DNA of 64,000 bases from Lytechinus pictus (Eukaryota; Echinodermata; Echinoidea; Temnopleuroida; Toxopneustidae). Shown here piece by piece: positions 46,401 to 58,228 of the stretch. A program made the position numbers and the translations under genes. The notes under the pieces were generated by a model, which worked only from the letters and a program-made list of their open reading frames with translations, made no database searches and had not been told where the DNA came from. Every line of letters starts with the position of its first letter. The first letter of the stretch is position 1. The stretch spans positions 40,647,920-40,711,919 of the forward strand of contig NC_087247.1 in assembly GCF_037042905.1 (NCBI RefSeq), written 5' to 3'.

Positions 46401-47660
46401 TTCTGAAGATAAGACTATTTTAGGGACACAGAGATGGATTCACAGACTTTTATTTATTTATTTTGTTTTGTTTACACAGGGTAACCCTGTCAGTGGACTA
46501 AGCACTATTTTTCTTGGGGGCCCTGCATACAAGTAACAAATACATACATACAATGAAAAAGTATTAAACAAGGAAGAAAATATGTTCAAAGAGACAAGCA
46601 ACCTGCAGGAAATACACACAGACATACTGAAATACATGTGTGTATGTAGAACAAAAGTCAATATGTATATTGTGCATATATGCAAATCCATATAAGTAAT
46701 TATATTCACTAGATGATCATATGTTTATTGATTAATTTTGTGTTTACTTGATTGCTCGTCCCTGGAACCAGTCAGATAGGGGTAGTTATTTTTAATTTAG
46801 TAGTTTCTCGCTCTCCAATAAGATGTAGCAAAGGATTGCCTCAAAACTGCACTATGGGTACCACTATCCAGCTGATTCCAAAGAATGGCAGCACTGTAAG
46901 AAAAGGCCTTTTTTCCAGCGGTACCACTACACCATTCTGCACCGAGTTTCTAGTTCTGTACGAGTGGACATTACTAGATCTTACTAGATCATTACTAGAT
47001 CTTACATTTTCAACATTCAATGGTCTCATTCGAGGTGATTAATATTTTCAAAGATGACATGCCATAAGGGACACTTCTATTGATTGACAGCCTAGGAATA
47101 TGTTTTTAACGATAGAAGATTGGGCGTGTCAGAGATAAGATATGGGCCTTCTTAAAAGATATAAGACAATATCTGATTGCAAATTTGAGGTAATATTAGG
47201 GAGCTATTATCATACTGAGATAAGATAAAAGATACTATAGGAGATTACCACCCCAGAATTATTTGTTTTTACAGATTTTTGTATGGTTTCAATCATTGAA
47301 TATCATGGGTTTTTGTAACATTTTTATAAGCAATATTTGCTATTTCCTGTTTTTAACTTCTTCTCTTTTTTGCCTTCTATAATTTCTTTCATCTTTCATA
47401 CACATGCAGGCAATAAGAAAGACTTGGAGCATATAAGAGAAGTAGACTATGAGGATGCCAAGGCTTTGGCCACCCATCATGGTATGCTGGGATGTATAGA
47501 AGTCTCTGCTAAGGACTCCACCAACATTGATGAAACCTTTGGGAAACTGGGCCAGGAACTCAAACGTCGTCATGGCGGAGAATCCTCCCTAGCAACAGGG
47601 GAAACCAGTAAGCTTTCTCTCAACACAAGACGAGTGGATGGATGGAATTGTTGTGGATAG
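40252..47660 (+). CDS. RAB43: RAB43-type small GTPase, complete, three coding exons
   Basis: Joining 40252-40443, 44581-44764 and 47410-47660 gives a 208-residue Rab GTPase, the family's usual length. It has the P-loop GDAGVGKT (21-28), switch I STIGVDF (45-51), WDTAGQE (68-74), NKKD (127-130) and SAK (158-160). The wording (YDYLFK-like [47 protein letters not shown]) is that of RAB43 and the closely related RAB19/41 group. Rabs of this group act in Golgi and endosomal membrane traffic. The start at [10 protein letters not shown] is chosen because it places the GTPase domain at the usual distance. An in-frame upstream ATG would add 29 residues without family support. All four splice sites are GT-AG, with phases 0 and 1. 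The C-terminus ends WNCCG, a two-cysteine prenylation signal with one residue after it. RAB43 against RAB19 is decided by memory of the family only. Confidence 0.92.
41477..41548 (+). promoter_or_regulatory. Cluster of four TATCGAT-type motifs
   Basis: GTTATCGAT (41477), ATTATCGAC (about 41510), CTATCGATA (41523) and GTTATCGATAAC (41537, fully palindromic) lie within 72 bp. The motif resembles sites bound by DREF/CUT-type factors in other animals, but it could equally be the end of a mobile element. Function is inference. Confidence 0.3.
43106..43690. mobile_element. Foldback element with arms over 200 bp
   Basis: The left arm (43106-43315) and right arm (about 43480-43690) are inverted repeats along nearly their whole length. 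Shared strings are ATGGTCC near the ends, ATAAATAGAGTAAAATT, AAAATGCTGAAAATTT, ATCAAAATCGGATAACAAAT, AGTTATTGAATTT, ATGAATATTCATTA and GATGATGTCA. About 165 bp separates them. There is no coding capacity. It is a MITE-like or foldback element in RAB43 intron 1. If it is transcribed with the intron it would form a long hairpin. Confidence 0.8.
44005..44466 (+). mobile_element. Partial pearl/HINE-like element (inverted relative to 58229-59490)
   Basis: The sequence matches the reverse complement of the element at 58229-59490: ATATATGATAGCTCTAGGTG, AAATATGCTAATTTATGCA, TTGACCGATTTTGAT, GTTCACCAAGGTTCTACAC and TTGCAAGATGC recur. Both copies end in the hairpin AGCACCACATCA, then TGATGTGCT and AG, after which the flanks differ. 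The far end present in the other copy is missing here. No coding capacity. Confidence 0.65.
44581..44764 (+). CDS. RAB43: RAB43 coding exon 2
   Basis: Codes residues 65-125 plus the first base of codon 126. It begins [12 protein letters not shown] (switch II, with Gln73 retained, so ordinary GTP hydrolysis is expected) and ends VICILLG. The acceptor is TTTGCTCAG and the donor is TTAG then GTAGGT, phase 1. Confidence 0.93.
44765..47409 (+). other. RAB43 intron 2 (2.6 kb)
   Basis: AT-rich, with no exon. It contains an antisense LINE 3' fragment at 46448-47040. The stretch 44965-46440 shows nothing I can name. It ends in CATACACATGCAG. Confidence 0.8.
46448..47040 (-). mobile_element. Antisense LINE 3' fragment in RAB43 intron 2
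   Basis: On the minus strand the C-terminal ORF2 pattern appears across two frames: [20 protein letters not shown], then [20 protein letters not shown] and [11 protein letters not shown] 3' UTR follows with GGCCCCCAAG, GGGTTACCCTG and a (TAAA)n tail at 46448-46462. The GGCCCC, GGGTNACCCTG and TAAA order matches the 3' end of the LINE at 20276-21707. The copy is 5' truncated and frameshifted. Confidence 0.65.
47410..47660 (+). CDS. RAB43: RAB43 coding exon 3
   Basis: Completes codon 126 and codes residues 127-208 and the stop TAG. It carries NKKD (guanine specificity), the EVSAKDSTN loop, then the hypervariable tail [19 protein letters not shown] and the C-terminal WNCCG. The acceptor is ACACATGCAG. 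Confidence 0.93.
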
Positions 47661-50600
47661 CAGCGTTCTACCTCTCTCCTTTTTTAGATTAGAAAGAACA
47701 CACTCCGTTGCCTAGTCCAAGGCACTTCTTTCTAAATTTTTGTACATTGATTAAAAAGAAATATATATATATTTAATGATTATTTTATTGAATTTTTTGT
47801 CCATGTTACTTTGACCTGTGTATGGTTCATGCTATCCCTATGCCCTAGATGAGGTTAGTAGAAATGTGTGAATTGTTCAACAGTTTTCACAAATTGATGC
47901 AGTCTTTGTTGAATGTCAACTGTTTTTCCTATGAAATTGTTTTGCACTTCTTAACAAGAAGTGTAACATTTAGAATTATGTTGTAATAGTGCTTCCAAAT
48001 CATGATCAGACTCTCTTCAAACAGTAATATCAGGTCAACATAAAGTGAGCGTGTGTGAGAGAGAGCATGAAAGAGAATCAGTGATTGCTTGCATCTACTC
48101 AAAATAGTTGAGGTGATTCATTGTTATCCAAAATCAATTTCTTGAAAACTGTAGACCAATCAAATTCTCAGAAAATTGACAAATTGATTTTAACTGTGAG
48201 TAAGTCACTACCTTTGACCATTCTTCCAAAGAGTTGTGATGGATTTAAATCAAAATCCAACTGAGATTAGTCTCAAAATTGAATTTGATTTGCATCTATC
48301 CCAACCCTTTGTAAGCTCGGGCCATGGTATAAATTATTCAAATTTTTGGCAAAGAATTGAAATGCATCAAAATTACCCCAACTACTGATACCAGTTTCAA
48401 GAGTTGAAAACTACATCTTGCAATAAGTATCTTGAGGTCAAAATTACTCAAGTTTCAATTTAGTATTCGTACTCTCACAGGGTAGGCAATTGTTGATTTT
48501 ATTCTTGAGATTGGAATTATAGGGAAACTAATATTGAAAATTTGAGATTCATTCGCACCTCATACTTCCTAGCCAATGATTTGTGTCCTGGTCATCATTT
48601 AATGTAAATGATTATAGCTACACATATTGCATGTCAAGCAAGAGCTTGACTTTACAAAATGTATTATTTCACTTTTGCTGAAATTGCTTGACAGGGTAAC
48701 CACAATGAATTCATTAAGTGTCACTGGTAGTTGAAACTTGGTTGCTATTGAGGTGCCAAAAATAGACTGAAATGTAATGTTGTTTTGGTTATTGCTTCAT
48801 ATACATGACTGACTGATTTTAATGAGCAAAAGTTTCTTCAGCATCTAGTACCATTTAAAATTTGATCACTATTATAGATCAATATCTTAGGAACATTATT
48901 TACTTTTATGTCAGACAATAGAATAGGACAGATTTGTATGATGCTCTCTTTCATACTCTTTTGTCACTAAAAGAGAGATATAAATCATTTTGAAATATGA
49001 ATTTGGATAATAATTCAGTGAAATAAACTCCGGATGGTGTTTCATAAAACTGTTTTCTGCACAACTTTACATGACTCTTAACCTTTTTTCTTGTGCTAAA
49101 TAAAATATTCATGTTTTTCTGTTTTGACATTTTGAGGGTGCATTTCGTATAGTCCAGTCCAGATCATTGAGTATTTGTTACAACACATTTTCCTCCTAAT
49201 AAAGCAATTTACGATTACTCTACTAGATACAGTTTACATGTTGGAGACTGATAACATTTCAAAAGAGACAGAGTAAGCAATAAAAATAGGGATAATTCTA
49301 ATCAAATTTTGAAAAATTTATGTAAATTATTGAATGTGATGCCACATCTAAGAACAGATCAACAGTCGTGTGTATAGTCATGCATAACTTTCTAAACAGC
49401 TATAAGAAACATATTCCAGAAACACTGCTTTTGTTGAAACTCAAGATTTTTTTTTAAATGAATGTTACAATTGTATATTTGTGTAATTTCCTCTAGTTGC
49501 TAAATTGTGATTGATATTGATAGTTTGCATAATTATTCCTTTTTATTTTGCCTTCATTGCATTCACTGATCTGTGCTAATTGAAAACAAACTTATTCTCT
49601 TCATGTAAATCGTAGTTAAAAGACATGTTTTAAAAATGTTTGGCAGTGTCAACATGTAAGAAATGGCTTGTTAATCATATTAATGGTATAATATACTGAA
49701 TATAGTCATATGAGCCAGAATCTATTTATAGTTGATTAATCATGTTCTATTGTTTGCGTGTGCTAACATTTGTATCATTTTATCATTCCCATTTGTAAAA
49801 GGAAGTTTATGTATACAATTTTAATGATTGATTAATTTTGTAGTACTTAATTGTTAGTGATTCATGAAAATGTTTTACATTGACCATCTTCACATATCTA
49901 ATTATCTTTAGGATATTGCTTGCCAAGAGTTTGGTTCATGACAGGGTTTTATTTTTACATGTAAGCCTACCCAACATTTTTAATAAAATATATAATGATT
50001 TCAAAATTTCAAACATTACTGATGGATTAAATACTTTTTCTTTCTCCTCAAAGCTCCATTTATTTTCTTAGGAGTTATTTGTGGTCTATAACTATAAATG
50101 GCAAGTAATTTAAATTTAGATTAGTTGTTGTTGTTGAGTGTCCCAGCTGACTAAAACTTTGTAATATTATTGCTCAGATTGTTAGGGCAACTCCTGTCAA
50201 GGATCTATGAGATTACTCACTTCTACAAAGTATGATACACTTGATCAGGATCCCTTATAATGGAACCTTGTTATCCAGGTACAAACCTTTGAGAATTACA
50301 GAATTCTGGAGTTGACAGGGAACTTGCAGTACAAACCTGTTAAAAAACCCCAGCCATTTAGTATGATTTTATAATTATTCACTGGTTTTGAACAAGGTTG
50401 CACCATATACAGGTTGATGATAGAGATACCAGATAGATCTCCATGATTTGATAGTGATGGGATTTGGTAGTGTACAGTTGAATTTCCATTTGCTTAGAGA
50501 TGAAACCATTAGAAATGAACTTAAGTTGAAGATGGACTTCCCTAAAACCAAATATAGAAATAAAACTGGTAGATTCATAGCAATAGTTGAGTAGCTTCTT

Positions 50601-52501
50601 TATTCTACCTTGATTGAACATTTCAGCATGTTGCCTTCTCTCGATATTGTGACATTTTCTTGGTAAATTTTCCTTGCTCAGGTATTCAATATTGTGATTG
50701 TACAGATGTTGATTGGTTCATCTTGTGATTTATCATTTGTGAGTAAATAATTTCAAGTTCTGTACTGTTTTATGCTTTATTGTAAAACCCTTTTATGGCA
50801 GCAGTCTTGAGGTTTGTGGTTTACAGGTAATAATTTTCCTGGTATCGCATCGCAATTTACTCCACATTTTTGAAACTACCTTCTGTCATGCAAGGGTTGT
50901 AATATACAATTCAACCTTTGTATTAAAAATCTACTAAGCTGTGCCATTAAATGATAGAATTTTTTTTCAAGAAAGTTAGCAGAGTGCAGAATGCATAATC
51001 CAGTGGCAATGTATGAGTTTATTGTAATTTTGAAACATAATAATTTGTCTTCACTTCTGTTCATGACAAGTTATCCATTATATACTGTAACTTTAATTAA
51101 TTTGTGTGAGGATCAAGACATCTCTTTTTTTTAAATCTTCACATGTATTTTGCTTTTACTTCTTATACGTCTCAGAAAATGTGGATTTCATATCACGTAT
51201 TGATTTTTTTTTTATATTGAACTTTTAATGAATAGATGAGTAGACAAGTCTAGAATGTGGAAGTATGTGACAATTCTTACAGTCTACCAGCTATTTATAT
51301 GATGCAATTATGTTTAACAGTGATATTCCAACATGCTTTACTGAGATCTTTTTGATTTGGCGAACAATGGTACAAAATTACATAAGTTTGAAGTGAAGTG
51401 ATAAACCCAGTTTAAACCTGATGTAAATATTTTCCTAATATTGAACACAATATGATAGTTTGAATTGGTGATTTATTTAATAGCAAATTTATTGCTATCA
51501 TACATGTATCATTTCCTCCAAGTAATGAAGCTCATGAATAAATCATGAGCTTTCTTACTCATTTTAAACTCGCCTTTGCTATAACAAAAAAAAGTCATCT
51601 GAATGTCTATTCCGCATTGTTGTAAATGTGATGTGTGACATTTGCTCGTATACAGTTATTTCAAAGGTTATGAAAAATAATATTGTGTGAAAATCTGATG
51701 TAGATAATAAGGCTGAATACTTGAATCTGTATAATGTGTACAGTCTTGCCAGTAAATAGTTGATATTCTATGATTCAGGTGGGCATTACAGGTTTTTGCA
51801 GTTTTTTTCTCAAATGATATCTTAAGTCAAAAGCAGTGATATGATATTTATTAAAAGTAACATGTTTCAAAGTGGAACAAACTGTGGAAAATGGAGACAA
51901 AGCATTGAAAAAAAATCCTCTGATGTTGGTCTTTACTTTGGATATAATTACTTTCCATAGGTCAACTTATCCTTTTTTCCTATGGATTCATCTCTTGTAA
52001 AATGAATTGGGTTTTGAAGTTCAGACGCATATTGTGTTGTCAGTACTATGTACATGTAGTATGGCAGAATGTTGATGTAGATTCATTTATACATGTAAAG
52101 ACATAAACTTGAATTAAACCAAGGCTACTGAAACGTTTGTGTTATAGATAAAAAAAACAAAAACAGGCTACTGAAATGCTTGTTATAGATTTAAAAAAAA
52201 ACAGATACAAAAAGCACAACTACATTGCATGTTAGATTTTGTCTTCCAGTTTTATAGGCTTTTACATATGAATGAAAACACACACACACAAAATGTTTGT
52301 CATCATACCCTGTTATAAGAGAATGTGTAAGAATCTGTAATGTATTCTATGCCACAATTATTCTAGATTGTGTTTCTGTCATTGTTTATACATGTATTTT
52401 GGTATTTCAACATTTATTCTTATTTTGCATTCTAAACAAAATGTATCTGGTATATGTGTAGTAACGCTTTTAAAGTATTTACTTCATTGTAAACACCACA
52501 A
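47661..52501. other. RAB43 3' UTR and AT-rich intergenic sequence
   Basis: No exon, RNA gene or recognisable mobile element seen. The 3' UTR must begin at 47661. Several AATAAA strings occur (for example near 49019 and 49099), so the true polyadenylation site cannot be chosen. A short AC repeat lies at 52278-52290. Confidence 0.5.
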
Positions 52502-52813
52502 GGCCCGTATTCTGATAGCAGGTTTAGCTTAAACCCAGGTTTAAAGTTGTGGTTTAAGTATGGATAGCCAATTGTTACATAAATCACTAACAGTAGAGAT
52601 ATCATACTTCAGCTCATTTAGCTCTCAAATCATTCAGAATTGTCTAGGAAGTATAAATAGATAATTGTCTTCACCATCGATGAATCAGGAAAGAGCAAAG
52701 TAAACATAAGAAACATACAACTTAATAAAAAATTTGATACTTTTGGCTTCCCATACTTAAACCACAACTTTAAACCTGAGTTTAAGTTAAACTTGCTATC
52801 AGAATACAGGCCC
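52502..52813. mobile_element. MITE-like element with about 58-bp terminal inverted repeats
   Basis: The left end has GGCCCGTATTCTGATAGCA, then CAGGTTTAAAGTTGTGG and TTTAAGTATGG. The right end has the reverse complement: CCATACTTAAACCACAAC, TTTAAACCTGAG and TGCTATCAGAATACAGGCCC. The total is 312 bp with a non-coding AT-rich centre. The superfamily is unassigned. Confidence 0.82.
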
Positions 52814-53183
52814 AAGTGTGAATACTTAAATTCATTCATACTTCTATAATTTTTTTCCCCGAGGGGGGGGGGGGGTGTTTTCACCTAGCTATTACAGGGC
52901 TATCAACTAGTGTTGTCAGCTGGTCTGAGATTAGAATTAAATCCTGGCTGTCTTAGCTCCAGAACAAAATTTATGGTATCAGTTTTGTGAGAACTTACTT
53001 TAGCAGAAAAAGTATAAACTTCATTTAGCTCTAATTATTTTATAGAAATCGAAATTCAGCCTTGTAATGAATGGGACAAAATTTCTTATATTTTTCTTCT
53101 TGTAATGATCAACTCAAATCATTTAGTACACAAGTCTTACTGTGCGAATTATTTTATTAACTATGGTAAATTGACATCAGTGG

Positions 53184-53650
53184 CAGAGATGCCAACCTAA
53201 AGGGATGGTTGTCTAGGAATATTTACCATATTTGTCAGGAACAAATGGGAGTTTCTCAGGAACATCCCGCGAAGTAGCATCGTTTATACGCTCAACCACC
53301 CAATCGCCATTGACATTGTGCATGCATGAACCGCGGCTTGCACTCCGCACTTCACTGTGTATTCAGCAGCAGCGCGCGGAGGCGCTTGCAATAGAAATCT
53401 CAGTAGAGAAACTCCCGTTGGTTTGATGTTGGCCACACACGCTGCATGCACGATACATGTATACACAATACACGCATATACATGCACAATACACAATACA
53501 CGCATATATACACATGCACAGCAAAGCAATACACAATACACATGTATTGTAGTTGTTTTTTCCGTAACCTTTTTATTGTTGCCGTAACACCGTAATTGGA
53601 GGAACAAAATCGGAACAAATACGGCGAATCCGTAACGGTTGGCATCTCTG
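53184..53650. mobile_element. MITE-like element with TIR and 6-bp target duplication
   Basis: The termini are CAGAGATGCCAACC and its inverse GGTTGGCATCTCTG. The flanks repeat CAGTGG (53178-53183 and 53651-53656). The interior is 467 bp and GC-richer than its surroundings. It includes inverted GGGAGTTTCTC and GAGAAACTCCC (about 53248 and 53405) and a variable ACACATATACATGCAC-type tandem stretch (53455-53545). Open frames here overlap on both strands and are not genes. The CAG-type ends with CA/TG-rich termini suggest hAT, but the duplication is shorter than usual for that family. Confidence 0.75.
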
Positions 53651-54001
53651 CAGTGGTATTACCATGAAAACAGTTGTTTGGATTAGCTGCATGTTACCAT
53701 GATAGATTTAATAATATTAAAGCAGTCATCATTTATACTAAGTTTTTGTGCAATAGGGCCCTTGAATTCAATTAAACACAAATTGACAAACTTTTAAGCC
53801 AAGTTTTCACTTCAATACTTACTATAGGTGACTAAATTGGTGGTATGATCCTATTAAAGCCGTCTTGGTGCCGAACTTCATTCAACATGCACTGAAACAC
53901 CATTTCATAAAAATTTGTTATCAGTACTAGTCTACATACTAAAATTCTGTGACAAATTATGTCCTAGCCAATCAAGTGACATCATACATAGCCTCACAGG
54001 G

Positions 54002-54141
54002 TGTCGGTGCAGTAACGCCCTTAGCACCACACTTAAGCGCATTGCATGAGCACAGAAACGCCCTTAGAAAAGCGCGTAAGGGCGTTTCTGCACCAGTGGG
54101 GTGCGCGAAAGTGTGGTGCGAAGGACATTCCTGCACCGACA
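54002..54141. mobile_element. 140-bp foldback element
   Basis: The ends are TGTCGGTGCAG and CTGCACCGACA. Nested inside are AACGCCCTTAGCACCACACTT and the matching AAGTGTGGTGCGAAGGAC, and CAGAAACGCCCTTA with TAAGGGCGTTTCTG. Almost the whole element can pair with itself. It is GC-rich against an AT-rich background. Confidence 0.75.
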
Positions 54142-55000
54142 TGACACGACAAAAGGCTTCTTCGTCCTACTGAGTCACTGGCAGTGCCTCTCAACTTTTG
54201 GACAGGCTTCATATTCACATACACATTATTTTATATACACATCTTGAAGGCACTTTGATGAGAATATTTTTTATATGTTATTATAATCTTCATAGCGTTA
54301 TCTTGTTCTTGATTAGGCTGGTAGTATGTATAATGGATTCTGACATTTTTACAGTTGATTTATCTGTAGTAAAGTTGGTAGCTAAGTTATTTAATGTAGT
54401 TAAGTTAACTAAGTTATCGAGTTTTGGTAAATTTAATTAAGTTAAGAAGTTAAGTTGTGTACTGTAAAGCGTTTAGAGAATTTTAACAGACACTATATCA
54501 TATTGAATCATTATTATTCAAATTTTTTTTATGAAATAGGGTTTCCAATGAATTGAAGACAGTGTAGAATGATCATTCTCACAAATCATGTCCACTGTAT
54601 TATCTATTATTTCAAAACGTGTTATATCATTATGTGTTTGTGTACTTTTTGAGAAATATCAAGTGGTTTATTATTTTTTATTCTAACCAAGCTTTCCTAT
54701 TTCAACTGACATCCGCAGGTACCTGTAAAAATATTTCAAGTGATTACACTTTGATTGGCACTCATGTAGAGATTTCCCAGGTGCAGGAAGCATTATACTG
54801 GAATATGTTGAAGATCATTGTCTACAAAATATATTTTGTGTTTCTACCAATATGCTCAAACCTTATGTTATTGGTGTCATTTATAACGTGGTTAGGTAGT
54901 GGTACTAAACATTTTAATTGAAATTCGCAGGTTCAGATTAAAAATCTTCTTCAAAATCAGAATAGATATGCCATCAGTTAAAAAATTGATTTGAGTGACT

Positions 55001-55180
55001 GCCCTTTTCACACGGTATAAAAATTGTAATATGAATGATTCCAGTGAGGCTAATGACAAATATTTAGCATGTGTGAAACCAAACTAGAACAGATTAGAAT
55101 CACAAACGCTAATCACAGTCACAATCACAATAGCAATCATCATTACAATGATGATTCAAGATTCAAGTGTGAAAAGGCCC
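55001..55180. mobile_element. Short MITE-like element
   Basis: The ends are GCCCTTTTCACAC and GTGTGAAAAGGCCC, inverted repeats of about 12 bp with one mismatch, around a 150-bp interior containing a TCACAATCACAAT-type repeat and CATCATTACAATGATG. No coding capacity. Confidence 0.55.
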
Positions 55181-55955
55181 TGAGTTATTCAAGTACCTAT
55201 TATGTTTTCATATTCAGCCATAGCTCTGGTATTTATCACGTAACTTGTACTGTAATACAACTCTACTTTTATACAGAACATTTAATCAGTTTATATGAAA
55301 ACTTGAACATTGATATATAAAACAAGCTCATTTTGTAATGATCGATTATTGAATTTTACCCTAAGTGTGAAGAAGTAATGCTATTGCATTGTATAGTAGA
55401 CAAACAGAAGCCCTTATGCCAAAATGCAAAATGTTTGACTTCTTTCATGTATTTCAAATCATAAGGCTGATTTGTACATTTTATAGTAATAGGACTCATA
55501 AATAATATTTACTCTAGAATTGAGTACTACAACAAGCTTTCAAGGATATGTTGCTCATTTGTATCGCATGTTTTGACTTCCAGAGCAACTTGAGTGAAAT
55601 CATTTCCTTGCAAACATTCCGATCTATACCTAGGGCATGTTTTGTCAGTTATTCTGTATAGTATTGTTATCAGTACTTTTAACTGGGCTGACTGTTATTG
55701 ACTAAATTACATACCATGGACAATGTCAGTAAATACATGAAATAAATTGCACATAGATTGCATTTTGTGGATCAATTTAATGTTTTTCTATGTTATTATA
55801 ATTTCCGTGATATTGCATACATGAATGAGAGCATGTTGTGATTGTATGTATGAGGGTGGGGGTTAGTAGATAGAGGTATGTGTGTGGTGTGGTTGAGGGG
55901 TTTTTCAAGGTTCATTTTTCAAGGTTTATGATGAATGACTTGTTTTTCATGAAAG

Positions 55956-56128
55956 CAGGTATCTTTGCCTAAGTCAACCTTCCATTAAGTCAAATAATTG
56001 CCTCAGTCAAAGCAATTTTTTAGACCAGATTATTGAAAACGTGTTATATGTCTCTTCAAAATCTAATTTTGCCTAAGTCAAACAAATTTCTCTGATCCCA
56101 AGAGATTTGACTTAGGCAGAGTTACCTG
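55956..56128. mobile_element. Short MITE-like element with CAGGTA ends
   Basis: The left end is CAGGTATCTTTGCCTAAGTC. The right end, read inverted, is CAGGTAACTCTGCCTAAGTC. That is 20 bp with two mismatches. Two further internal copies of GCCTAAGTCAA or GCCTCAGTCAA occur. Length 173 bp. Confidence 0.65.
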
Positions 56129-58228
56129 TATGTCTAATTTGATAAATATATTTCTTAAAGAAATGGTATTTAAAATACAATTATTATTAAATATGGCAGA
56201 GCAGCTGAAAGTTGTTTCACATAAAAATCATAACCATTTCATTTTTTATATAGATCTTTTAACTTTCATTGGTTTGTTTCTCTAATTTTCAGATTTTAAC
56301 AAAAATTAACATCTGGATATAGTACTCACCCTTCACAAGGATGCATCATAAAAAGTTTACAATTGAAAATGTATACACATTTCAAAAGGTACAAGCGAAA
56401 GACGGCTCAATATAATAAAATGATTTTATTTGCAGTTTACCCTTTTCATAAGGCTAGTTTGTACAGAATACTTGTTAGCATATTACAAATATTTGCATGT
56501 TAGCTTCTAAAAGCAAAACACAGGCACAGGGTTGCATCATGATAAGAACAAGACAATATATTGTCTTGAGGGTTAAAACATTACAGCAATATACGGAGTA
56601 TACTTAAGAATAAGTTAAAATAGTCCCATGATACATAAGATGTCCTGAGGTAATACTCCCTTTACTTTATCTTGTAACATAGAACAGGGAAAAGATACAT
56701 TTTAGGAAAAACATAAGTATTTTTTTATAGTGCAATAAAAGATTGCACTTATTGAACAAGAGAATTTTAAGCATGATGGCAAAATGTGAAATCTATTTTA
56801 AGTTTGATGATAATTTGTTCATAATATGATATAAAATGCTTTACACATTCAATGACTTTCAAAGAAGTAAACCAAACAAAAGAAAAAAAATTAAAAGGTG
56901 TTTGTGTTCTTTTTTTCAGTTAAATAATATGTTTGGATCTGCAACTGCAGTTGGTTCAATCAAATGACTACATGGATGAGTTTGTGCAGTATAATTTCAT
57001 CCATCTATTACTCTCTGATCTGAAATATATTTGAATAACAGACATTGCTATCATAAAATATGGGTTTAATGATATCTGCCTTAACTCACTACTGATATTT
57101 TATTCAAAAGATATGCAATGCAAATTGGAGTATCAAAAAAAGCAATATTTAGTTTGTCGAAAATGTATTTAACTCCACAAGGGCATAAAGGAATAACCTT
57201 GTTTACCTCAACATCCACGTAGTATTATCATGGATTTACATTAACAAAATACTGAACTGAATATGAACTGCAAATAACAGGGTTGAGGAAAACATACAAA
57301 TTAAACAAAGTAGACTTTGCTAGACAAATGGGGGATAAATTATCATGTCCTTTAAAAAAACAAGATAAGCTATACAATTTTTGAATTACAATACATTATG
57401 TCTTCAACAGCACAACAACCATGGAAAAACAATACACCAGTATACTATAATGTGCACACCAGCTATCATTCAAAGATTACGGGGTTTTCAAGGAAGCATG
57501 ATTTCTAAACCTGTCTTAGGCATCAACCCCTCTAGTTTTTTTCTTCACAGGCATACAGTTCTAATTATTTTTACTTCTTTAAATAATATCTGGCAACCAT
57601 GATAATATTCTATATAAATCCATATATATAACGTACAGTAGTTTTTAATAATAAATATATTTCAAAACTACAAACTATTTCTTCAGCACATCCAATTTTC
57701 CTATGTGCTACACTTGTTCCCTCATTTCATGAAAGGTCCACTCTTCTTTGGCATCAACAAGCCTTGAGCAGAAAACGGCAACTAAGCATAAAATGCATGT
57801 TTCCAAGATATTCTAGCTCTTAACCTCTCTTTTTCTCTTTATCGATCTATTATCTCTTACAAGATTTCATGACTATGTCCAATCCCTACAATATATCACT
57901 ACATGAAGTTTGTGCACTATTAGAATTGATACCCTGCATGTGTGACGATGTATTTACCATCCCTCTAAATTCTTTTTAAAAGTCTGACGGAACCACACAG
58001 GTTATAAATGTAACGCTGATGACTTGATAAAACATTGCAAGTCAAAACTTTCAAAAGAGCCATAAGAAATGAAGACTTGGCTGTAATATCATACATGGCT
58101 CTCATCATTCCACACTTGATCAGGGAATGTAACCAAATATGTTCTTTCTTTCTATTACATGTTTTATCGTTATGTTCTATCATTTATGAAATTGTACTTA
58201 TATTGAGGAAACACTTATTCAAACCAAA
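56129..58228. other. AT-rich intergenic sequence, possible HDHD5 3' UTR end
   Basis: No exon or RNA gene seen. The HDHD5 transcript, on the minus strand, must end somewhere left of 60153. I could not choose among the TTTATT strings (AATAAA on the minus strand), such as that near 56426. The open frame at 57381-57602 has no recognisable features. Confidence 0.4.

Noticed and set aside
53232-53645. Overlapping open frames rich in Cys, His and Thr
   Set aside because: They lie inside a MITE-like element and come from its CA-rich tandem stretch on both strands.
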